Under the pieces are notes generated by a model, which worked only from the letters and a program-made list of their open reading frames with translations, did no database searches and had not been told where the DNA came from. A DNA stretch of 62,878 nucleotides from assembly GCA_005893305.1 (NCBI GenBank), contig VBOZ01000015.1, positions 1-62,878 of the forward strand, written 5' to 3'. Source of the DNA: Candidatus Eisenbacteria bacterium. Lineage in GTDB: Bacteria; Eisenbacteria; RBG-16-71-46; SZUA-252. This document shows, in pieces, positions 42,490 through 50,272 of this stretch; position 1 is the stretch's first letter, and each line of letters begins with the position of its first letter. Both the position numbers and the translations under genes were made by a program.

Positions 42490-43959
42490 ATGAAGCCTGA
42501 CCTCGGAGCATTCCCGTTTCGGGATCGCCGGTACCATTTCAGCGGTGTCGGCGGGAGCGGCATGACGCCGCTCGCGATCCTGGCCGTCTCCCTGGGCGCC
42601 GAGGTGACCGGGTCGGACCGCAATCTGGACCGCGGCCTCCCCCTTCCCTCGTTCTCGGCCCTCCGCGACGGAGGGGTCCGCCTCGTGCCCCAGGACGGGA
42701 GCGCGGTCACGCCGGACCTCACCGCGTTCGTCTACTCGACCGCCGTCGAGACCGCCAATCCGGACTTCCGCCGCGCGACCGAGCTCGGCGTGGAGCGCAT
42801 CCGGCGGGGCTCGTTCCTGGCGGGAATTGCCGGCGCCCGGCGCGCAATCGCGATCGCGGGGACGAGCGGCAAGTCGACCGTCACCGCGATGACGGCGCAC
42901 GTGCTCCTCGAGGCGGGATTCGACCCCACATTCCTCGGCGGAGGGGCCGCCGTCCGGTTGAAGGGGGCGGTGCCCCCGGGAAGCCTGCGGCTCGGCGAGA
43001 GCGACTGGTTCGTGGTCGAGACCGACGAAAGCGACGGGAGCGTGGCCGAGTTCGCCCCGGCGATCGCCGTCCTCACGAATCTGAGCCGCGACCACAAGGA
43101 GATCGACGAGACCGCCCGCGCATTCGAGGCGCTGCTGGAAAACACCCGGGAGCGGGCCGTCATCCACAGCGGCGATCCGATCCTAGAGAGAGTCCGCTGC
43201 CCGGACCGGCTTCCCCGCATCTATGCCGCGATCGAGGGCGTCCCCACGTGGGCGCCAGCCGATCTCGTCGCTCGATCGGTGCGTCTAAGCCCGGACTCGG
43301 TCCGCTTCAAGGTGGATCGTGTCGAGGTGTCGGTTCCTTTCCCCGGCGCGATGACCGTCGAGAACGCGCTCCTCGCGATCGCCGCGGCGGTGGCGGCGGG
43401 CGTCCCGCTGGAGCGCGCGGCGGCCGCGATGGCGTCGTTCGGCGGCGTGCGCCGCAGGCTGGAGCCGATCGGGGCGGTCGACGGGATCGATGTCTTTGAC
43501 GACTTCGGCCACAACCCCGTGAAGATCCGCGCCGCGCTGGAGGCGCTGCGGCCGAAAGGCTCGCTCTGGGTCTACTATCAGCCCCACGGCTACGCCCCGA
43601 CGCGCTTCTTCAAGGATGAGCTGATCGAGACGCTTCGCGTGGTGATGCGGCCCCAGGATCACCTCCTCCTCGCGCCGATCTACGACGCGGGCGGCACGAC
43701 CGACCGCTCGATATGTTCCGAGGAGATCGTGGAGGCACTACGGAAGGTTCACGTGGATGCGACCCTGGCGGCGACGAGGGCGGGTGCCGCTCTGGAGATC
43801 GCGAAGCGTGCCCGCGCCGGCGACCGCGCGGTCGTCATGGGCGCTCGCGATGACACCCTTCCCGCGTTCGCGCGGGAGATCCTGGCCGCGCTCGAGGAGC
43901 ACGCGGGCTCGCGCGGCGAGGCGCGCGCGGAGACGCCGGCTACCCGACCAGCTCGGTAA
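42490..43959 (+). CDS. Mur ligase family protein (MurC/Mpl-like)
   Basis: 489 residues. An N-terminal UDP-binding fold (HFSGVGGSGMTPLA), the ATP P-loop AGTSGKSTVTAM, the central-domain ETDESDGSV and NLSRDHKEID, and a C-terminal domain with FDDFGHNPVKI (MurC has DDYAHHP). It is closest to UDP-MurNAc:L-alanine ligase or the murein tripeptide ligase Mpl. It stands alone, not in a division-wall cluster, and the acceptor motif differs from MurC, so a recycling or non-wall acceptor is possible. GAGGAG lies 15 bases before the ATG. Confidence 0.82.
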   Translation: MKPDLGAFPFRDRRYHFSGVGGSGMTPLAILAVSLGAEVTGSDRNLDRGLPLPSFSALRDGGVRLVPQDGSAVTPDLTAFVYSTAVETANPDFRRATELGVERIRRGSFLAGIAGARRAIAIAGTSGKSTVTAMTAHVLLEAGFDPTFLGGGAAVRLKGAVPPGSLRLGESDWFVVETDESDGSVAEFAPAIAVLTNLSRDHKEIDETARAFEALLENTRERAVIHSGDPILERVRCPDRLPRIYAAIEGVPTWAPADLVARSVRLSPDSVRFKVDRVEVSVPFPGAMTVENALLAIAAAVAAGVPLERAAAAMASFGGVRRRLEPIGAVDGIDVFDDFGHNPVKIRAALEALRPKGSLWVYYQPHGYAPTRFFKDELIETLRVVMRPQDHLLLAPIYDAGGTTDRSICSEEIVEALRKVHVDATLAATRAGAALEIAKRARAGDRAVVMGARDDTLPAFAREILAALEEHAGSRGEARAETPATRPAR

Positions 43960-45490
43960 TCGCCTTTCCCTGCAGGAAGAGACCCAGATAGTCCCGCCCG
44001 CCCGCCTTCGAATCGGTGCCGCTCATGTTGAATCCGCCGAACGGATGGACCCCCACCAGCGCGCCCGTGCACTTTCGGTTGATGTAGAGGTTCCCCACGT
44101 GGAGCCGGCGCTTCGCCTCGGCGACCCTCGCGCGGTCGCGTGAGTAGTAGGCGCCGGTCAACCCGTAGATGGTGCCGTTCGCGATCTGGATCTCCTCTTC
44201 GAACGAGGCGGCCGGGATCACCGCCAGGACCGGCCCGAAAATCTCCTCCTGGGCGATCCGGGCATCCGGCTTCACGTCGGCGATGATCGTGGGCTCGAGG
44301 AAGTAGCCCGGGCCCGGGCGCTTGTTTCCGCCCGCGACCAGGCGGCCTTCCTTCTTGCCGATCTCGATGTAGCCCATGATCGTCTTCTCCGCGCGCGCGC
44401 TCACGACCGGGCCGAGGTAGTTCTCCTTGTGCTCGGTCGGACCCACGGTCGTGGCCTTCGTCCTCTCCACGAGTCGCTTCACAAACTCGTCATAGAGCGA
44501 TCGGTGGACGATCGCCCTCGAGCAGGCCGAGCACTTCTGCCCCTGGAATCCGAACGCGCCCTGATAGACGCCGTTCACCGCAGCGTCGAGATCCGCCTCT
44601 TCGTCGACGATCGTGAAATCTTTCCCGCCCATCTCGAGGATCGCGCGCTTGAGCCAGATCTGCCCGTTCGGGACCTTGGCCGCCTTCTCGCTGATCCCGA
44701 TTCCGACCTCCATCGAGCCGGTGAAGGCCACGAACCGAACGTGCGGATGCTCGACCAGCGCGTCCCCGATCGCTCCTCCGGGCCCGGTCAGGAAATTCAG
44801 GACCCCCGGCGGAACGCCCGCTTCCTCGAAGATCTCGAAGATCTTCCACGCGGTGAGCGGCGAGTCGCTGCTCGGTTTCAAGATCGCCGCGTTCCCGGTC
44901 ACGAGGGTCGCCGCGGTCATCCCCATCGCGATGGCGCAGGGAAAATTCCACGGCGGGATCACGACGCCGACGCCGAGCGGGATGTACTTGTATTGGTTGT
45001 GCTCGCCGGGGTAGGGCGTGAGCGGCTGGGGTGCGCCATAGCGGAGCATCTCCCGCGCGTAGAATTCGCAGAAGTCGATCGCTTCGGCGGTGTCGCCGTC
45101 GGCCTCGGGCCAGCTCTTCCCCACCTCGTGCACCATCACGGCGCTCATCTCATGACGCCGCTTTCGAAGCAGCCCGGCCGCGCGAAGGAGCACGTCGGCC
45201 CGCTCCTCGTGCGGCGTCCATCGCCACGACTCGAACGCCTTGAGCGCCGCATCGACGGCCTGGGCGACGTGCTCCACGGTGCCCTTCGAGAAATTCCCCA
45301 CGCATTCCGAGGGATTCGCGGGATTGGCGCTCTGGAAGGTCTCCGGGGTGGAGATCCGCTTCCCGCCGATCACCAGCGGGTAGGTGGTCCCGAATTTCGA
45401 CCGAACCTGCTTCAACGCCGTGCTCATTCCGGCCTCGTTCTCGTGGCGCGAATAATCGAGCATGGCGGTGGTTGTGTAATCCGGAAGCAT
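43940..45490 (-). CDS. pruA: Delta-1-pyrroline-5-carboxylate (glutamate-semialdehyde) dehydrogenase
   Basis: 516 residues. Aldehyde dehydrogenase superfamily, P5CDH branch: IPPWNFPCAIAMGM, LKPSSDSPLTA, FTGSMEVG, catalytic Glu in LEMGGKD and catalytic Cys in GQKCSACSRAIV. It oxidises glutamate semialdehyde to glutamate with NAD in proline catabolism; no proline dehydrogenase is in view. ATG 45490 has AGGAG at about six to seven bases. Its 3' end overlaps the convergent Mur-ligase gene by 20 bases. Confidence 0.92.
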   Translation of the reverse strand: MLPDYTTTAMLDYSRHENEAGMSTALKQVRSKFGTTYPLVIGGKRISTPETFQSANPANPSECVGNFSKGTVEHVAQAVDAALKAFESWRWTPHEERADVLLRAAGLLRKRRHEMSAVMVHEVGKSWPEADGDTAEAIDFCEFYAREMLRYGAPQPLTPYPGEHNQYKYIPLGVGVVIPPWNFPCAIAMGMTAATLVTGNAAILKPSSDSPLTAWKIFEIFEEAGVPPGVLNFLTGPGGAIGDALVEHPHVRFVAFTGSMEVGIGISEKAAKVPNGQIWLKRAILEMGGKDFTIVDEEADLDAAVNGVYQGAFGFQGQKCSACSRAIVHRSLYDEFVKRLVERTKATTVGPTEHKENYLGPVVSARAEKTIMGYIEIGKKEGRLVAGGNKRPGPGYFLEPTIIADVKPDARIAQEEIFGPVLAVIPAASFEEEIQIANGTIYGLTGAYYSRDRARVAEAKRRLHVGNLYINRKCTGALVGVHPFGGFNMSGTDSKAGGRDYLGLFLQGKAITELVG

Positions 45491-45500
45491 CGACTTCTCC

Positions 45501-45531
45501 TTGTGGGAACGATACGGGAACTGCCTATACT
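45501..45531 (+). promoter_or_regulatory. Promoter for the membrane-protein gene, near-leaderless
   Basis: TATACT at 45526-45531 with TTGTGG 19 bp upstream. Transcription would start near 45538, four bases before ATG 45542, and no Shine-Dalgarno is present, so the mRNA would be leaderless or nearly so. Confidence 0.5.
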
Positions 45532-45541
45532 GCGCGCGACC

Positions 45542-46291
45542 ATGATATCCACTTACCTGATCGCTGTCATCCCGGCCCTCGTCCTTCCCTGGCTCCTGCT
45601 TCCGCTCCGCAACACGGGTCTCTTCGCGGTCTTCCCTGTCCTGCCCGCCGCCATCGTCTACGCACGGCTGATCCGGGCGCGGCGCGGCGATCAGGCGATC
45701 ACCGTCGCGGTGCTCTGGGCGCTTGGGCTCACGATCTCGACGGTCGCCGCGAGCGCCGTGTTTCCGGAGGGCGCGACAAAGGCGATCTGGCATGCCGGCG
45801 CATTCAGGGACGAGATGCTCGCGTGGATCGCGACCGGCCGCGGCGCGGAGGGAAACCCCGCCATCTTTCTCCCGCGCGTGCTCTTGGAATACGCGCTGGT
45901 CCTGATTCTCTCCGCGGTCTCCATGGGCGTGGCCGCGCTCTTCCTCGGCGGACTTCTCCTCGGCTACATGAACGGCTACGTCGGCTGGGTCGTCGCGCAC
46001 GCCGATCCATCGACCTCGCCGATCGCCGCCGCCCTGACCGCCTGGCCCCCGTGGTCGGCTTGCCGAGTCCTCTCCTTCATCTTCGCCGGCACGGCCGGCG
46101 CGCTCTGGGGCCATCCGCGCATCCTCGCCCGGGGCGCCGAGAGGTCCCCCGTCCGGAACCTCCTCATTGGGTCGGCCGCGCTCCTCCTCGCCGACATCGG
46201 CCTCAAGTGGTGGCTTGCTCCGATCTGGAGGGACCTCCTCCGCGCCCTTCTCGGCGCGAGCGCCGGCATCGAGGCCGGCGGGAACGGCTGA
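45542..46291 (+). CDS. Polytopic inner-membrane protein, unknown function
   Basis: 249 residues with about six hydrophobic helices, e.g. TYLIAVIPALVLPWLLLPL at the N-terminus, then AVLWALGLTISTVAASAVF and VLILSAVSMGVAALFLGGLL. Charged loops contain HAGAFRDEMLAWIATGRGA. I recognise no family. It is divergent from the P5C dehydrogenase gene with only 51 bases between, and a TATACT -10 lies close to its ATG. Confidence 0.75.
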   Translation: MISTYLIAVIPALVLPWLLLPLRNTGLFAVFPVLPAAIVYARLIRARRGDQAITVAVLWALGLTISTVAASAVFPEGATKAIWHAGAFRDEMLAWIATGRGAEGNPAIFLPRVLLEYALVLILSAVSMGVAALFLGGLLLGYMNGYVGWVVAHADPSTSPIAAALTAWPPWSACRVLSFIFAGTAGALWGHPRILARGAERSPVRNLLIGSAALLLADIGLKWWLAPIWRDLLRALLGASAGIEAGGNG

Positions 46292-46411
46292 AGCTCAGAC
46301 CCAGGCGCGGGCCCACGTTCGACTTGTGGCGACGTCTGGCCCTCTCCCGGGCACGGAAGATGCATTTCATGATTCTGGGGCTTTTTACCTCAATACATTC
46401 CACCAACTTCG

Positions 46412-46810
46412 ATGGAGGCTCAGCGCCCCGCGATGCAGTCTGCATTGCGGGCCGCGTGTCGGCGCATGGCCATGGATCGTCACGAAAAGGGTCTGGAGAG
46501 GGTTCCCGGCAGGCCCGACCTGCCACTGCCGGAGTGGCAGGGCGGTTACGGCGGCGATACCCAGCGGCTCCCCAAGGTCGTTCAAAAGCTGATGCACGGG
46601 CGGATCCTGACGGCGGAGGAAAAGGCCGAGCTTCTGTGGCGCCTCTTCGAGCTCGACCAGCGCGAGAAATCCCGGCGGGCACGCAGCCAGCGGATCCTGG
46701 TCGCGGTCACCCTGCTGGCGGCGGGCGCCTGGGTCGCCATCTACCAGTGGCGTTGGGTCGCGGACCACGTCATGGCCTGGCTCAGCCCACCCGCGGCACC
46801 TCCCGCGTAG
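46412..46810 (+). CDS. Small membrane-anchored protein, unknown function
   Basis: Up to 132 residues. The reliable part begins at ATG 46466 or 46472 (MDRHEKG). A soluble helical part with VQKLMHGRILTAEEKAELL and RLFELDQREKSRRAR precedes one membrane helix (ILVAVTLLAAGAWVAIYQW), with a short Pro/Ala tail. No Shine-Dalgarno distinguishes the starts. Not recognised. It precedes lepB by 95 bases. Confidence 0.55.
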   Translation: MEAQRPAMQSALRAACRRMAMDRHEKGLERVPGRPDLPLPEWQGGYGGDTQRLPKVVQKLMHGRILTAEEKAELLWRLFELDQREKSRRARSQRILVAVTLLAAGAWVAIYQWRWVADHVMAWLSPPAAPPA

Positions 46811-46857
46811 CGGTTCGCACTACCACCTCCCCTGAAACATTTGCGTCCCGGCTGCGG

Positions 46858-46863
46858 TATACT
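46858..46863 (+). promoter_or_regulatory. -10 element of the lepB promoter
   Basis: TATACT, 43 bases before the lepB ATG. No convincing -35 is seen. The element lies between inverted copies GCGGTTCG (46810-46817) and CGAACCGC (46881-46888). Confidence 0.4.
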
Positions 46864-46905
46864 CCTTAGCGACGGCTAGTCGAACCGCACTCAGGAGATC
46901 AAACG

Positions 46906-47562
46906 ATGGCATCCGGGACTCGGAAGTCCAACTCCTCCACCGAATCCACGATCAAGGAATGGACCAGGGCGATCATATTTAGCGTCCTGTTCGTCGTGAC
47001 CTTCCGTGGCGTCGTGGCGCAGGCCTATCAGATCCCAACCGGCTCGATGGAGAACACCCTTCTCGTCGGCGATTACCTGTTCATCAACAAGATGCTCTAC
47101 GGCTCGGAGATCGACCTCGGGATCAGCGGCCATCAGTTCCTGCACTATCGCTTCCCCGCGTTCCGGCAGCCGCACCCCGGCGACGTCATCGTCTTCCGCT
47201 ATCCGGAGAACATCCGCCAGGACTTCATCAAGCGCTGCGTCGCGGTGGGCGGCCAGACCGTGATGATCCGGAACAAGACCCTCTACGTGGACGGCGTGCA
47301 GCAGGTGGAGCCCTACGTGATCCACATCGATCCGAGGATCCTGCCCCGCGAGGTAAGCCAGCGGGACAACTTCGGACCGATCACCGTGCCCAAGGGTTAT
47401 CTCTTCATGATGGGCGACAACCGCGACAACAGCCACGACAGCCGCTTCTGGGGACCCCTTGCCGTCGGCCTGATCAAGGGCAAGGCGATGATCCGCTACT
47501 TCTCGTGGGACGGAGAGCACAGCTCCATCCGGTTCAGCCGGATGTTCCAGACCATCGGGTAG
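46906..47562 (+). CDS. lepB: Signal peptidase I
   Basis: 218 residues. One N-terminal membrane helix (IIFSVLFVVTFRGVVAQAY), the catalytic Ser47 in IPTGSMENTLL, the general-base Lys109 in DFIKRCVAVGG, and box E GDNRDNSHDSRFWG. It releases exported proteins by cutting signal peptides. GGAG lies eight bases before the ATG. The two genes that follow encode large secreted proteins, its likely clients. Confidence 0.96.
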   Translation: MASGTRKSNSSTESTIKEWTRAIIFSVLFVVTFRGVVAQAYQIPTGSMENTLLVGDYLFINKMLYGSEIDLGISGHQFLHYRFPAFRQPHPGDVIVFRYPENIRQDFIKRCVAVGGQTVMIRNKTLYVDGVQQVEPYVIHIDPRILPREVSQRDNFGPITVPKGYLFMMGDNRDNSHDSRFWGPLAVGLIKGKAMIRYFSWDGEHSSIRFSRMFQTIG

Positions 47563-47563
47563 T

Positions 47564-47577
47564 CCCGCGTTAGCGGG
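47564..47577 (+). terminator. Short hairpin after lepB
   Basis: CCCGC-GTTA-GCGGG starts two bases after the lepB stop. There is no T-tract. A second GGCGA/TCGCC pair follows. The remaining gap to 47793 holds the duplicated ACGGCCTCG (17 bp apart) and otherwise no visible gene. Confidence 0.35.
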
Positions 47578-47792
47578 CGATCGCTCGCCGATCGAGTGGC
47601 GCCCTTCCCTTCGTAGCCTCTTCGTGGTAAAGTACGGCCTCGTTTAACGCACGGCCTCGGCTTTCGAGGAAAGGAATTCCCGTGCCCGCTTCACCCGCGC
47701 CTCAGCTCGCCGCATCATGTTTCTCCGCAGTTAGACGTGCGCCACGGACGACCCAGTCGGATCAATCACCGTTTCATCGGAGGGGCGACATC

Positions 47793-50210
47793 ATGTGGAC
47801 CCGGATTCTCACGGCGATCCTGACGATCGTCGTGGTTACCGGCCTCGCAAGGGAGGCTGGCGCCCAGTACATCTACCTCGACTCGAACGGGAACGGGGTG
47901 CACGACACGGGCGACCGACTGAACGCGAACGGCGCGGCGACGACGGTCGATCTGTACCTCCGGACGGACCAGAACCGCGACGGCTCGCCGGCGGTATGCG
48001 ACATGAGTCCGGACCCTCTAGGGATCAATGCATACTCGTTCAACTTGTTGGCGGTCGGCGGGACCGTAGCCTACTCGGGGTTCGTGAACCGACAGGCGAC
48101 GATGCCGAACTCATCCGGTGAGCTGAACCCGGATGGGGTGCGGTACAAGAACGGCCATTACGGTATCCAGTATTTACCTCCCGGACTCTTCCGCCTTTGC
48201 ACGCTGACCATCACGGGCACGAGCGGCACCCCGCGGATCGACATCGTGGACCTCGTGAGTGCGAGCACGGACTTCACCGGGTTCGGTACACAGTGCCCCA
48301 GCCGTGGCTTTGACAACACGTATCGCTTGGACGGGCCGAACACGCAGGCGTTCTACGGTGGCCCTGGGGACTTCACCGACTGGGACGGTCTGGGACCGGG
48401 GGGCGGACCGAACAATCCGCCCGCGGTGACGAATCCTGGGAACAAGACGGTGAACGAGTTCTCGACCTTGACGTTCACCGCGACGGCGACGGATCCGGAC
48501 GTGGGGCAGACGATCACCTGGTCGTTAACCCTGGGGACCCCCGCGGCGAATGGGGCGACGATCAATCCTTCGACGGGGGCGTTTACCTGGACGCCCAGCC
48601 CGGCGCAGGCGAACGGGGTTTACCCCCTGACGATCACGGCGACGGACAATGGATCGCCGCCGCTGAGCGGCAGCGCGGCGTTCACGGTCACGGTCGGCCA
48701 CGTCGACAGCGCGCCGGTTATCGCGGATCCCGGAAACAAGACGACAGACGAGCAAGTGAACTTGGCGTTCACCGTGACCGCGACGGACTCCGATCAGCCC
48801 CCGCAGACGATCACCTGGTCGTTGCTCCTGGGGACCCCTTCCGCGACGGGTGCGACGATCCAAGCGTCGACGGGTGCCTTCAACTGGACACCGTCGGAGG
48901 CGCAGGGCCCCGGGATCTACCCCCTGACAATCAGGGCCGAGGACAATGCCACCCCGCCGCTGAGCGATAATGCGGCGATCACGATTACGGTGAATGAAGT
49001 GAATTCACCGCCGGTTCTGGCGCCGATCGGGAACAAGGCCGTTGCCGCAGGCTCCACCCTTGCCTTCACAGCGACCGCGACGGACGCGGATATCCCGGCG
49101 AACGCACTCTGTTTCTCGCTCGATCCCGGTTCACCGCCGGGGGCCACGATGACTTGCAGCACCGGTGCTTTCATGTGGACCCCGTCGCTGGGGCAAATCG
49201 GAAGTTATGTGATCACGGTGCGAGTCACGGATAACGGACTCCCGCCGTTGAGCGACTCCGAGACGATCACGGTTCTGGTGGGTCAACAGCAAAGCGGGCC
49301 GACGGCCAATGCCGGCGGTCCCTACACAGGGATCGTGAATTCCCCGGTGAGCTTCGATGGGACAGGCTCGTCCGACCCGAACGGTGACCCGTTGACGTAC
49401 GCCTGGAGTTTCGGCGACGGCAATACGGGCACGGGAGCCACCCCGATGCACACTTACACCGCGCCGGGCAACTACAACGTGGTTCTCCGCGTCACGGACC
49501 CAGAAGGCAATTACGATGAGGCCACGACCACCGTGACGATCCTGGCCGAGATCTCGACCGCGCTCGTGCTCCGGAACGGCAAGTCGACGATCAATCTGGG
49601 CGACGACATCTTGAAGCTCGGCATGGAGGAGCTCGAGCAGCCGTACGAGAACGTCCTCGTCGGCACGCTCCGCCTCTCGACCGACTTTCCGAACGCCGGG
49701 ACGGTCGCCGAGTGCGCGGCCGATTCGAAGCACACCCGGATCGGGGACCTGGATCGGAACGGCATACCCGACCTCGAGCTCCGATTCCCCATAGCGTGCA
49801 TCAGAGATCTGTTCCGAAACACTCCCAACAACAGCACCGTGAATCTCATCCTCACGGGGCAATTCCAGACCTCGTCGGGAATGGTTCCCCTCCGGGGTAT
49901 GAAGGTCGTGACCATCAAGAGGGGCGGCGGCGGCAGTGCCCCCGTACTCGCCTATCCGAACCCATTCAACCCGCAGGGCCGCCTCTCGTTCCACACGACG
50001 AGACCGGGTAGCGCGAGCATTCAGCTGTTCGACCTGCAGGGACGACTGGTGAGGACACTCCTGCCGCAGCAATTCCTAGGGGCTGGCGCTCACGAAGTGG
50101 CGATCGACGGTCTGAACGACCAGGGGGTCCGTCTCTCCTCCGGCGTTTATTTCTACCGGGTCTCGACGGCGGACGGTGCCACGGAGGGGTCAATCAACGT
50201 CTTGAAGTAG
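47793..50210 (+). CDS. Secreted modular protein: Ig-like x3, PKD, PNPFNP-type C-terminal domain
   Basis: 805 residues. A signal peptide (1-22) is followed by a Ca-binding-like segment (YLDSNGNGVHDTGD) and a beta-sandwich region to about 205. Three putative-Ig (He_PIG/cadherin-like) domains start near 210, 307 and 407. A PKD domain (GGPYTGIVNSPVSFDGTGS) starts near 502. A conserved linker domain (STINLGDDILKLGMEELEQ) leads to a FlgD-Ig-like end beginning YPNPFNPQGRL near 718. This end is typical of cell-surface attachment or type 9-like sorting in FCB bacteria. ATG 47793 has GGAGGGG at eight bases. Likely an adhesin or surface-layer component (inference). Confidence 0.88.
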   Translation: MWTRILTAILTIVVVTGLAREAGAQYIYLDSNGNGVHDTGDRLNANGAATTVDLYLRTDQNRDGSPAVCDMSPDPLGINAYSFNLLAVGGTVAYSGFVNRQATMPNSSGELNPDGVRYKNGHYGIQYLPPGLFRLCTLTITGTSGTPRIDIVDLVSASTDFTGFGTQCPSRGFDNTYRLDGPNTQAFYGGPGDFTDWDGLGPGGGPNNPPAVTNPGNKTVNEFSTLTFTATATDPDVGQTITWSLTLGTPAANGATINPSTGAFTWTPSPAQANGVYPLTITATDNGSPPLSGSAAFTVTVGHVDSAPVIADPGNKTTDEQVNLAFTVTATDSDQPPQTITWSLLLGTPSATGATIQASTGAFNWTPSEAQGPGIYPLTIRAEDNATPPLSDNAAITITVNEVNSPPVLAPIGNKAVAAGSTLAFTATATDADIPANALCFSLDPGSPPGATMTCSTGAFMWTPSLGQIGSYVITVRVTDNGLPPLSDSETITVLVGQQQSGPTANAGGPYTGIVNSPVSFDGTGSSDPNGDPLTYAWSFGDGNTGTGATPMHTYTAPGNYNVVLRVTDPEGNYDEATTTVTILAEISTALVLRNGKSTINLGDDILKLGMEELEQPYENVLVGTLRLSTDFPNAGTVAECAADSKHTRIGDLDRNGIPDLELRFPIACIRDLFRNTPNNSTVNLILTGQFQTSSGMVPLRGMKVVTIKRGGGGSAPVLAYPNPFNPQGRLSFHTTRPGSASIQLFDLQGRLVRTLLPQQFLGAGAHEVAIDGLNDQGVRLSSGVYFYRVSTADGATEGSINVLK

Positions 50211-50272
50211 CCTTGCGTCAACAGGAGGCACCGCTCCAGCTGTTCGCGCCACGATCGCTCCGGAGGTAATCC

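Noticed and set aside
45491-46114. N-terminal extension of the P5C dehydrogenase by about 200 residues
   Set aside because: It is the antisense of the membrane-protein gene; ATG 45490 has a good Shine-Dalgarno and family-typical N-terminus.
49131-50072. Antisense frames opposite the Ig-repeat genes, including several repeated ones up to 55.6 kb
   Set aside because: They repeat only because the sense-strand repeats do and have no independent start sites or motifs.
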